Of a DNA stretch of 64,000 bases, positions 1-9,928 are shown piece by piece. The notes below the pieces were generated by a model. It did no database searches. It had not been told where the DNA came from and saw nothing but the letters and a program-made list of their open reading frames with translations. Made by a program: the position numbers and the translations under genes. Within the stretch, counting starts at the first letter, position 1. Every line of letters begins with the position of its first letter. Source of the stretch: Agaricus subrufescens (taxonomy: Eukaryota > Basidiomycota > Agaricomycetes > Agaricales > Agaricaceae); the NCBI GenBank assembly GCA_029945375.1, contig CM057064.1, forward strand, positions 868,001-932,000, read 5' to 3'.

Positions 1-22
1 TAACTCAATTTGGATTATTCAG

Positions 23-593
23 ACCACCCTCTTGCCGCTAATTTCAGCATTCGGGTTGGCAGCGTTCAAATCACAGTGCCTGATGTCCCCCCTCGCGACG
101 ACTATCTCATCGTTTGTGAGTCACACGCCCCATCTTAACCGACGCGGACTAAAGTTTTTATGTTGTAGTGATGGGGGATTCTGGCAACGCCAGCCCCGCC
201 TTTGCCATTACGGCCATCAAAGGCGGCTCAGGGTCGTCTTCGGCCAATCAGCCGACCTCGTCCAACAGTCCACCTTCTACTATCGGCTCCTCAACTATCG
301 GCTCCCCTACGACTAGCACAGCTCCATTACCTACTGCTACCACCTCTATGGTTGATGACCCGGAGACAACCGAAGTGGCAGACCCTATGTCGACGAGCAC
401 TATGCTGCCGACTCCGCCGAGTTCCTTGCCTGCCACTACTCCCACGTCGTCCTCGTCTGCAACCGGTCCGGCCTCTGCAGCCCCCGCTAACGAGTCTGGC
501 CAGACCATTCCGGATAGTGGCGCGTGGTCTGCGCATAATGCCCAACTGTGGCTTGTTTCGGCGGCGCCTGTAGCGCTCTTATTCATGCTTTGA
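23..593 (+). CDS. Kre9/Knh1-like GPI-anchored Ser/Thr-rich wall protein, 3' part
   Basis: Exons are 23-115 and 169-593, with a GT-AG intron at 116-168. The first 22 bases look like the end of an upstream intron (TAAC branch site, TTCAG acceptor), so the N-terminal part lies outside the window. The visible start carries the end of a Kre9/Knh1-type N-terminal domain: the pattern GSVQITVPDVP, then DDYLIV, then GDSGNASPAFAI is typical of fungal GPI-anchored proteins of this family. About 100 residues of Ser/Thr/Pro-rich, probably O-mannosylated spacer follow, and the protein ends in a hydrophobic tail (LWLVSAAPVALLFML) that fits a GPI-attachment signal. Expected at the cell surface; members are linked to beta-glucan or wall structure, but the exact role of this one cannot be read from the sequence. 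Confidence 0.8.
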
Positions 594-2242
594 GCCATTT
601 CTGGTCGACACAAGCCGTCAAAGCCCTTGGAAAAGCCCTTCATGCCACCATGATGTTTTACGTATATTCTTTCATGACTCTGAGCTGTCATGGCTACTCC
701 CATTGAAGGGTCCCCTCATCTCTGTTTAAGATTTTTAAAAGTTTAGCCTGGCATCTTATCTCGGACTTTCAATGATTGCATCACTCGACTCATGAACACT
801 TTCAACGTTTTGTTTTGTCCTGCCCCTCCCATTCTGTACCATAGGACACTTTTTTCTCTTCCCATACCTACTTTTCGCCCAGCAGACATTAGCATTTCTC
901 GCTTTCGTAATGTGTTTCCCAAACTTTTTTGACTTTGTCTTCTGAAACGAGATTTTCTTTTTGCTGTTACCTGCTGTTTTCTACGTTGATTGATTTAACG
1001 TCAACTTGACTTTGGCTAATGTAGCACGTCTATACCGCGATTCATCTAAAATTCACAAACAAAAAATAAAGTAACGTCTTTGGAATCTGATTGCACGTTC
1101 ACGGCGTCTCCATTTTTTGGCGTCTATTAAATTGTCAATTGAAATGAATGAAGTGATATAAATAGATCGTAGCGCTTAGGTTCTACCCTCGTTCAATCCA
1201 TGACACCGAAGATCCGATTCAGCTACAACTTGTGGTCTTCGTTTCTAGATAGCATGCGTACAGTTCCATCTTCTTTTGCATTCCCGTTCACGTCTGACAA
1301 CTAATTAACTAGACCCCACACCTCGGACTTGATTTGGACGTACAGAAAGGAGTTTGGATTCCCACTTTTTTTTTCCCATCAAATGTATATTCCCATCACA
1401 TATATATTTCTTTGTTTGCCGCGGATAGGTTGTCAAGGGGTTAATAGGATGATCGAATGGATGTGTTCGGCTGGGAGGTGTGTGGATTTTCGGATGTTTC
1501 AGGGGGGTTATTATACTTTGTATCTTCTGTGAGATGATGTGTGCTTGGGAGTGTGTCTGATTCTGGTATCCCCCGATGTGATTAGGGGTTGGCGTTTCAG
1601 TTGAGGGTTTGTGGTGATAGTTTTTGGATGGACGTTCTAACTTCTGTGAAGATGGAAGGGCTTGGGTCTAGAGCACCTGCCAAGTGCTTGTAAGTTGATG
1701 CGGTGACCTTTTGGTTTTGTTGATGGTGATTATCGTTCCTCTCTTATTTGATGATTTGTACCTCACGAGAGAGAGAGAGAGAGAGAGAGTTCTAAAGTAT
1801 TCATACGATCATCAGAGGAGAGGAACCTGGAAATCCGCAAAAACTTCCATTCTAATCTGACGTCATATCTATCTTTTCTCTCACTACAATGTTCGGCCAA
1901 GTTGTTGTGATTTGATCGAGTTTGAACGAAAAAAAACGGTTAACCGAGAGAATGATAAATATCAAATGTTTCACGATCGGATTTGACTCTTTGGCGGGGT
2001 TTTACATTTTACAATGTATTTGTGTTGTTTTTATTGTTATTTAGTTTACTTGGATTTGATTTTCGGGGGAGGGGGGGGGTTCATGATCACTGTTGCGGTG
2101 ATGCAATAGTTACTAAACTCTGTTCTAGAGGATATCGGCCGAAGGGGTACTATTTGTATAATTTAAGTGACGCTTTTTCCCAGACAGTGTGCAGATTCGT
2201 TGCGTGTTCCCAGATTGGAAAACAAATATTTAGGTGGTTATT
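594..2242. other. Intergenic, no gene seen
   Basis: This stretch has no ORF with recognisable protein and no convincing spliced gene. It is AT-rich with homopolymer runs and holds the 3' UTR of the upstream gene and one GA microsatellite. Confidence 0.6.
1767..1789. repeat. (GA)n microsatellite
   Basis: An uninterrupted run of about eleven GA dinucleotides in intergenic DNA. Confidence 0.95.
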
Positions 2243-2338
2243 GGCGCTATAGTGTAGTGGTTATCACTCAGGATTCTGATTTGCATTTGATTAGCGTTTG
2301 AAGATTCCTGAAACCCAGGTTCGAACCCTGGTAGCGCC
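2243..2338 (+). tRNA. tRNA-Gln (CUG anticodon), intron-containing
   Basis: Acceptor arm GGCGCTA at 2243-2249 pairs fully with TAGCGCC at 2332-2338. The D arm GTG/CAC, the anticodon stem CAGGA with TCCTG, and the T arm CCAGG-TTCGAAC-CCTGG are all perfect. The anticodon CTG is at 2276-2278. A 25-nt intron (2280-2304) sits right after position 37, the canonical eukaryotic tRNA intron site. Confidence 0.95.
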
Positions 2339-2443
2339 TAAGAGACATCATAGGTTTTTTTATTATTAATATTTGTAGCTAACAAAGTCTAGGCCTGGGA
2401 AGGAAGGCGTAAGTTGGGGAAAAAGGTGGGGCAAGAAAAAAGT

Positions 2444-2526
2444 GACCACTGCAGGACTCGAACCTGCAACCTTTTGGTGACATCCGGCGATCGAAGCCAA
2501 ACGCGCTACCATTGCGCCAAGTAGCC
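2444..2526 (-). tRNA. tRNA-Arg (UCG anticodon), intron-containing
   Basis: Read on the minus strand, the acceptor GGCTACT pairs with AGTGGTC with two G-U pairs. The D arm GCGC/GCGC, anticodon stem TTTGG/CCAAA and T arm GCAGG-TTCGAGT-CCTGC are intact. The anticodon TCG lies at 2492-2494 (complement CGA) and a 12-nt intron (2479-2490) follows position 37. The D and T arms resemble tRNA-Trp, but the anticodon loop CTTCGA gives Arg. Confidence 0.88.
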
Positions 2527-4040
2527 ATTGAATATATGCAATTCATTTAAGCATTAGATGGTGCAGTGATTGATCGAGCTGTGGCTGCAGTTCTGCCCCA
2601 TATGAATCTCTCAGGTTCCAAAGGGGCCTGTAAATCGAGCTAGTCGTTATTGGTGCATGACCCCAGGTACGGGTTGACATGGGTACACCCCCCCTTTGAC
2701 ATACTTACCTCAGTCTACTACTGATTAGAAGAGTGGCGTTCTGACTACACGTATGGCTTCCTTCTGCTGATCATGTTCTAATACGGCTTAAGCTGGAGGA
2801 GTACCTGTCATGATTGTCATGGAAATTACGAAATTATCGGGTTCGTGTTTTTTTGTTTTTGTTTTTTTTAAATTTTATTATTCGGGTAAATTGTGGTTGA
2901 TGCTCGGTAGCGCCTTACTGCCATTTTTGACGGATGGCGGGAACTTGTGGACATATGCGAGTGTCTTTTCCGACTTGGTCGATGAGTCAATGATGTTGGG
3001 ATCGAAAACAAACTATCAGTGTTTGCTGTTCGCATCAAGCAGCCACACAACCGGCAAAGGGTACCCGCTCGGACACTATACTTCTTCGAGCAGCTCCGCC
3101 GACTGTCAGACTATTTAACTGTTATCCGAAATCCACCGTCCCTTTTTATATATAACGTGAACGAAATCTGATGGAAAAAAAGAAAAGGGATATAGATTTT
3201 TTTTTTTTTGATTGTGGGAAGAAAACATATATAAGTGGCAGTCAGGAACTATTGGTTCTGATCAGACTAAACAGGTGTTCTACCCAAGTATGGACATGGA
3301 CGGGAAGCCGTGAGTCCTATTTGGGCGGAGGAGGAAGACTGTGAGGGGGGTATTATTATTACTGGGTTGTTGCCGAGTATACGAGGATGGGCAGCGCTGG
3401 AATACTGATGAGGAAGTAAGGGTCTCTTTTGAAAGAACGAGGCTACGGCATGGATGATGACGGTTCCTTTTTCGAAGAACATATCTTTTGTGTTGTGTCA
3501 TGCGAGAAGCACATGCAATGCGACGGATCTCTCCGAAGCAGCCAAAAATACGCAGAGGATGGTTCGCTTATGTCCCTGCCTGTACAATGTAACGACATCG
3601 ACGATGGAATGCGCGTGCGACGAGGGGGAAATGCTGGGCGGACGTGCAGGAATGCAGGCCTGGCGCGCAGGGGCTATTTATAGGCCCCAAGGGAGTCGAT
3701 GAAGTGATCTGATTGTGGCCCCGCGGAGATGGCGGGAACAGCAAGGTTTGGGCTGATGCGTTGATTTAGGCGTGTCCTGAATGGGGCAACCAGGGTGGGC
3801 TGGGCTGAGCAGGGCGGCGGGGGCTCGAGGAGCGGGGCCGCGCGGGTGCAGGCTCGGCGGCTCGGGGGGGGCGGTGGGACGGCTGGGCGGTGTGGAGGCC
3901 CGGGAGAGCTGTCGAATCGCAGAGTGGGAAAGGCTGGACGGAAGAATGTGATGGGCAAGATTGGCTGTGATTTGTCAGCAGCCGGTGCTGCCTCCATATT
4001 CTTCGTCTTCTCTCCTCCCTCTCTCCGGAAAACACGCACC
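2527..4040. other. Intergenic, promoter side of the first zinc-cluster factor
   Basis: Short ORFs here on both strands have low-complexity or unfamiliar composition and no splice structure. The last 300 bp are GC- and G-rich and run into a pyrimidine-rich tract just before the ATG at 4041, which fits a promoter and 5' UTR. No RNA gene was recognised. Confidence 0.5.
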
Positions 4041-7000
4041 ATGTCCGACTCTGCCCACCGTCCTCCCAAGCGGCCCCGGAAGGCTGAGGACTATCCCCGC
4101 GAGCTGTCCCACCAGCACCCCGCCCCGCACGACCCCCAGCCACCCATCGACCACATCTTCATCGCCGACGGCCTCCTCAACAAGAAACCAGGAGGCAAAA
4201 AGGTCTCGTCGTGTCCCTGCCTGGCCCGTCTAATCTCCTCCCCACTCACATCTCACCTCCCAGGCCCCCCTCTCCTGCTGTGAATGCCGTAGGTGAGCTT
4301 TGATAGTCTTCCCCTCTGCCAGTTAGACGCGGCTGATGTCTCATTACAAGGCTCAAGCTCAAGGTTCGCGTCTTAATCTCTAAACACAAAACAATACACA
4401 AACCACCTCATATTTAGTGCGATCGAAACTTTCCCTGCGCCTCCTGCAAGGTAGTCCTTGTTTTATATCGCTCCATGCCTGCATTCGCTCATTTCCATTC
4501 CCTCTCAGAAACGAGGCTGCGCTGAAATATGTCCTGACGGTTAGCGACGCCGTGCGGTCTTCTTACGACATTTGCTTACACTTTCCCGGTTTTCAGGCGT
4601 CCTCGTGTCTGGCAAGGGCACGCGTTTTATTCTAGCCAATACGGAACAACTCCACTCCAAGATTCAAGAAATGAGCGATCGGATTCGCAACCTCGAGGAC
4701 GCAGTCCGGCTCAATAATCCAAATTCTCTTCTTTTGGCCGCGGATCTCATGTCCATTAAGAGTACTATGGGTCTCTACTCCAGCAATGGTGCTCAAGAAA
4801 ATGATGGTCGGAAATCTACGAACGGCCCTTCGGACGCTGATCATCATAGGGTCACAGATGCGGGCAAAGCTCTTGCTGAGGACTCGGCTATGCGTGTCGA
4901 CCCGTCTTCGTGTGTCGCCAAGTCGGTACGTCATATTACCAGTCCAATATATGCGTCCCTTACTCATGCCTCTCCGTTCAGGGTAACACAATAACATTTG
5001 ATCTAGCGTCTATACAATCCGACATCAAGCACTTGAGCTCCTCCTTTCCCCTCTCCAGCTCTCATCAAAATAATCAGGAGCGTAATGTTGCTATGCGAGA
5101 GTATATCCGTTCTCAGCTACCTTCACGAGCTGAAGCTGAGCGACTCTGGGATCAGGCTCGGCGGAATGCTCACTGGCAATACAACCCCCATCCCTCTGTC
5201 ACCTTTTTCCCCAACCTTCTTCACCATATCTACTCGTCTTCTTCGGACGAATTGCCGAAACCTATTACTGATATTGACCCCCGTCGCTTAGCTCTTCTAT
5301 TAATGATTTTGGCAGTCGCATGTGTTGTGGACGTTCCCTCCGACTCTGACTCTCGTTCACACTTATCAAATCAATCAGCGTCTGCCAACCCTATGCATGC
5401 TGCTCATCTTGAAGCAGAGGCTCGGGCATCTCGGTACCATGATCTCGGTCGCGCTTCTCTGTGTGAAATTCCAATAATGGAAGAGACCAACGTGGATACT
5501 GTTCTTGCATTATTCTATGAAGTATGGTTTCTGGCCGTATGGAGTGACGGCAAAAAGGCCGTGGGAGAGGCGTGGGGAATCATGGGGCTCGTTGCAAAAT
5601 TGGCACAGAGCGTGAGTGATTGTGATCGAACTCTTCGATCAACGACTGACTTTCAGCATCAAATAGATTGGGCTACGTATGTACTCGTTTGGCACTTTTC
5701 GTCTTGTGCTGATGCACTGTCAAAGATCGCAATGGCGGAAAATCAAAGGTAATCCCAGAGGAGGTTGAAAAACGGCGTGCGTTATTTTGGGAGTTGCTGT
5801 ATCTCGATGCTAGACTGGTGAGCATGGGAGAGGAAGAGCCCAGACTTCTGGCCCCCTAACTACCTTTTTAGTCGTTGTCTCTCGGTCGGCCTCCCTCGCT
5901 ATCGATACATCATATGGACTGTCCCCGACCGTCTTATGTCCCAGACGACGGGTTTGACCTTGACGAGTCGCCCCACTACTGTGAGCATCTAGACTATTTT
6001 TGTCATATCAATGTCTTCTGATTATGCATCCAGTCCAGGAATGGAAACACACTTCTTATCAACAATTTTTGGTACCGGTGTTGGACGCTATTTCCAAGCC
6101 AGGGCTCGAGTACAAATCGATACTTCAGCTAGACGGGCAGATTCGTGACTTTGCTGTGCCACTTCCTTTGCGAAATAAGGAGAAATGCGCGTCGAGGAAT
6201 ATTGCTTTGCAACGGGCGTCAATGGGTACCGCAGTTGAAGCTGGTGAGTGCTTCTGAGCTTCCATAATATCCTGACAACTGTCACATGTCAATTATACTC
6301 ATACCTTTAATTAGTATTGCTTCAACTTCATCGATTATATTTCATACGTGCCCTCAGTGGTCCAGAAGAGGCCTTTAACCGACGGCACAAGTATGCACCG
6401 TCGGTCGTAGCGGTGTTTTTGAGCGCTTCGCGGATGATAGCGACTGTTCAAGAACTTTTTCAAAAGGAGCCTGAGTTGACGTCGAGAATTCTTTGGTATT
6501 GGTCAAATGCATTCTCGGCTGCCGTAAGTCGTTCGCACTCCTTCGGCTCGCGTTACGAGGAAGTCGTGCTGATCGGAGGTTTTTGTAGATCGCTTTGTGC
6601 TTGTTGGTGTCTCGAGCGCCATTTACTTGTTTGTCGCCCGCGGCCCTGCAAGACCTGCAAAGAGCAAGACTGTTATTTAGAGCTGGAAAGGAAATTTGTC
6701 CTCGAGCTTCTCAAGTGTTGGTTAGTACTCGAGATGGTGAAATTATTTCGGGTGCACGTGCTCACTGATATTCTACAGCCAATACTTGAAACAATGGTTG
6801 ACAAGGCCAATGATATATATTTCCGTTGGTCGAATGGCCAAGAGCTTCCGACGATTGTTCTTCGCCATATTACGGAGGATGGTACCTCCTATGCTCCTGG
6901 GGATGAGCCCGACACTGAACGTCGGTCGCCATCGGTCCCGCCTGAGGACCCATTTTTATTCACCCATCAAAGCTTAGCGCAATGTATCGCAGAGGTACAT

Positions 7001-7807
7001 CAGATTGCCAGGACCATGTTCCCGTTGCGGAAGCCTTGCAATTGTTCCAGTCGTGCCGCGCAGCAGTCGAATACGAATGGAACGAATGGTGTCGGGAAGC
7101 AGGGGTACCCTGCTTCTCATAATGCTCGGTCGAGTCCAACTCACGCGGCTGCTACGATGGTCCAACCAGAATGCCCTCCATCGCATGAATGGAGTCCACC
7201 CCCGGTTGTCAATGGGGCGTCTCCTGTGTTGCCCGAAGCTCCGCCTGTTGGTAATATGGGAACTGGACCTGCTGTGGCGGTTGGTTATCCGACGTATAAT
7301 AATAATAAGAGGATGAAAGGTGCACCTTCGTATTCGAGCTTATCAGGGAGCGGTATGAGTCCAAGTCCAAGCCCTCCGATTTATGGGCAATCTATGGGCC
7401 CTTCGGCATTTGGGAATGGTACACCGACGTATAATGGATACACCAATGGTGCACCACAGGGGATGTATAGCCCCTCGAGTACGAACAGCACGGTTTCGTA
7501 CGCCAAGTCCAGCTCTCCAGCCTATGTAACACCCGGTGTACCTACGCCCCCGAAATCGCAAACACCTCTGCAAAATCATTATCCTCAGCAGCCACAGCGG
7601 CAGCGGCCTCTGGCCTCACCTGTCCACTCGAGTAGTAATGCTAGTGCTGGACCCGGATTTTATACCTCTGTTGCTGTTTTGCCCGCTTCGGGACCACCTG
7701 TGTCGCTCCCGCCTCCATCGTCGAAACTGGCGATCGTGGATACCATTAATTTTGAGTTGGGAGCGCTGAGTGCGAATAATGAACAGAGTTTTATGGTGTT
7801 TTATTGA
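4041..7807 (+). CDS. Zn2Cys6 transcription factor with fungal-specific TF domain (paralogue 1)
   Basis: Fourteen exons: 4041-4202, 4264-4292, 4351-4363, 4418-4450, 4509-4539, 4597-4925, 4982-5611, 5667-5676, 5726-5817, 5872-5980, 6034-6243, 6315-6523, 6589-6720, 6779-7807, giving about 1,005 aa. The start is the first ATG in an ACC-ATG context after a pyrimidine-rich leader. A zinc cluster C-x2-C-x6-C-x5-C-x2-C-x8-C (residues about 59-87) is spread over four small exons and preceded by a basic KRPRK motif. A leucine-rich dimerisation segment follows (FILANTEQL to about residue 125), then a fungal-specific transcription factor domain (CEIPIMEE, FWELLYLDARL, GRPPS) and a long Pro/Ser/Gly/Asn-rich tail. 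Predicted nuclear DNA-binding regulator; targets unknown. Exon 8 is only 10 nt and is shared with the paralogue at 9929-13850. Confidence 0.9.
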
Positions 7808-8871
7808 TGGGATGGTCCGGGGGAGGGGAGGGGGAGAGCTGGATTACGTGCCGAGAGTGGTCACATATATGTGTGGGGAGTTACGTGCGGCGGTTCAGGG
7901 CGCAGGTGATTATTTTTCGGCGCCTCTGCGGTGCCGGGGAGAAACGAGATGATGATGCAGGGCTGTGGCTGTCTTTGGCCGCGGTTTCGCCCATAGTCGG
8001 AGGGAGAAGGTCATGGGGGGAGGGTGTGGTGGGTATTGTCGTAATCCTCACCGCGCGTGAAGAAAGAGGTGTGTGTGGGCGTGTGTGCGGGCTTAAACTC
8101 TGGGGGGAGGGAAGTTCGTGTGCGATTCTAGCTTTTGGATTCTCCGATCTTCGAGAGAGGCGATTGCTTTTTTCTTCGGGATTTGAACAGCTTCTAATTG
8201 CCGTGGTTGGAAGGGTGCGGGTCAAGAGGAGTGATGTGTAGTGATGGGCTCTCTGAAATGAAGAGTCGAGACCTCTCGTCGAAGGTGGTGCCAGTGGTTC
8301 ATCCTGTGGCAGCGGAGGGACGAGCGTCGAACTCGAGAAGTGTTGTGGGGATGTGCGCATATTCTTGCCTCGGACGAGGCTGTTTCTCCTTTGGCACCGC
8401 TTGTGTTCATTTTAGATGCCGGGACGTTGGGCTATCAGTGTCTTGTTTTGCTAACCCTATATTCTGTTCTGCTTTGTTGAGAAAAAACTAAACATCTGCT
8501 ATCGCTTAGGTATTTATTTCTTTGTAGTATTAACACGCATCATGATGTAGACATAACTAGTTGTTGATCTCTCTGTCATAGTACCTGGTAGGGACGATTG
8601 ATGTGTTGATCGGATGACCGGAGGACGGTATGATCGGTTTGTGACAGAACGCGTTGGAGAATAAGTACAAACAACAATCAAGAAGTGCAACCACGGGGAC
8701 TATAGAGCGGAAACGGCAGGTGTTCGACGTTTATACTTTCCGTGGAGGAAGCTGGCCCGATATAACCGGGTGGTTATTTACAAGGCTTGACTAAGGAGGA
8801 AGAAACACGAGTGAAAAGGGTACTAGGCAGCTGCAGGGGCAGCAGTGGCAATGCTACAGGAACTATCGCAT
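7808..8871. other. Intergenic between TF paralogue 1 and MED21
   Basis: ORFs of up to 159 codons occur on both strands, but they are G-rich or P/S-rich artefacts of biased composition, without family resemblance or splice signals. The region should hold the 3' UTR of the first factor and the promoter of MED21. Confidence 0.5.
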
Positions 8872-9527
8872 ATGGACCGTATAACTCAACTTCAGGATGA
8901 AATCCAACAAGTGAGTGCTCGTTGTCTTCCTGGTTTGGTCGTGGTTCGGTTGGGCTGTCCGCAGTATGATCAGGCGTTGCCATTTATGCTTTTATTTTTT
9001 CAGATTCTGGTGATCATGTCCAACACGATTGCATACCTTACGACGAAATCTAATTTTGTGCAAGTCTCACCGGAGGTACCGATAACTAAACAACGGAATC
9101 CGGACAAGTATGATTCTCCTGAAGTTTTTGAGGCGAACAAGAAAGAGTTGGTTATGGATTTGATGGTCAAGGCGAAACAAATTGATTATTTGATTAATTC
9201 GTTGCCGGAACCGGAACCTGAGGAGGCGCAGGTAAGAGGTAACTGTGTTGGTCTCTTGGTGTTATTTTGACTAGGGATGTTTTTTTTTTGGAACTGTCAA
9301 GGCGAAGAGGTTGGAGGCGTTGGAGGAGGAGATGGGGATTGCCAATGAGGAGTATGCCAAGGCGGTCAATCGAGCTAGTGAGTTGATTGTTATGTTTTGT
9401 TGGAAGGAATTGCAGCTGAGACGCGGCGGGTGTTGCAGAAAATCTACACTCACAGGTTTCAGAGGTGCTCAAGGTGATGCTGTCCGAAACGGATGCGGAC
9501 CTGGCTGCAGACCGAGTTAGTGGGTAG
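8872..9527 (+). CDS. MED21: Mediator complex subunit 21 (Srb7)
   Basis: Exons 8872-8910, 9004-9231, 9302-9377 and 9439-9527 encode 143 aa. The N terminus MDRITQLQDEIQ is the hallmark of the Med21/Srb7 family. The middle part carries the conserved ANKKELVMDLMVKAKQID-type helix, and the protein ends in a heptad-rich coiled coil (EEEYAKAV-like, then HSQVSEVLKVMLSETD) that pairs with Med7 in the Mediator middle module. The length matches the usual 130-150 aa. It acts in the nucleus as part of the RNA polymerase II coactivator. It sits between two zinc-cluster factors; that position alone does not prove a link. Confidence 0.93.
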
Positions 9528-9781
9528 TGACTGGTTATCATATATATATGCTGTGTTATGGAATTGTTTTGAAATCAGAGATTATTTCTGTTTTTGTATG
9601 TGCAGGGGTGCGCGGTGAACCAGGTGAAATGGGGTTGAGATCTCCGACCGGATCGTTGTCCGTCGTGTGGTTTTTTTTGTGTTGAGATTTGTTCTCAAAT
9701 GAGGAACACTGTCGGGGAGTTCATTCGGCGCCCAGAAGCTTAGGATTGCGGAAGTCACGGGTCAACAAAGAAAAAGCCTTT

Positions 9782-9811
9782 CTTCCTTCCTTCCTTCCTC
9801 TCTTTCTTTCC
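9782..9811. repeat. Pyrimidine-rich TTCC/TTTC tract
   Basis: A run of TTCC and TTTC tetramers about 120-150 bp before the ATG of the second zinc-cluster factor. CT-rich tracts near the transcription start are common in fungal promoters; a regulatory role is inferred only. Confidence 0.7.
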
Positions 9812-9928
9812 TACTTCCATCTCTCGCGCTCACTCGCTTTTGGCGCTCTATCTCTTGTCGACTCGTTCAGTGTTCGCGTTCATTGTACTGCGGCGCTTGT
9901 TTTCAAGGTTTCTGACTGCGCAACCGTC

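Noticed and set aside
248..703. 151-codon ORF on the minus strand
   Set aside because: It is antisense to the Ser/Thr-rich GPI protein; repeated codons in such genes leave long open frames on the other strand.
2810..3118. 102-codon ORF on plus
   Set aside because: Starts in a poly-T stretch, has no family motif, and shows no splice context.
3674..4143. Pro/Arg-rich ORFs on minus before the first zinc-cluster factor
   Set aside because: Composition artefact of a G-rich plus strand that overlaps the promoter and first exon.
7881..8360. 159-codon ORF on minus
   Set aside because: Pro/Ser/Arg-rich, no domain, and lies in the 3' flank of a real gene.
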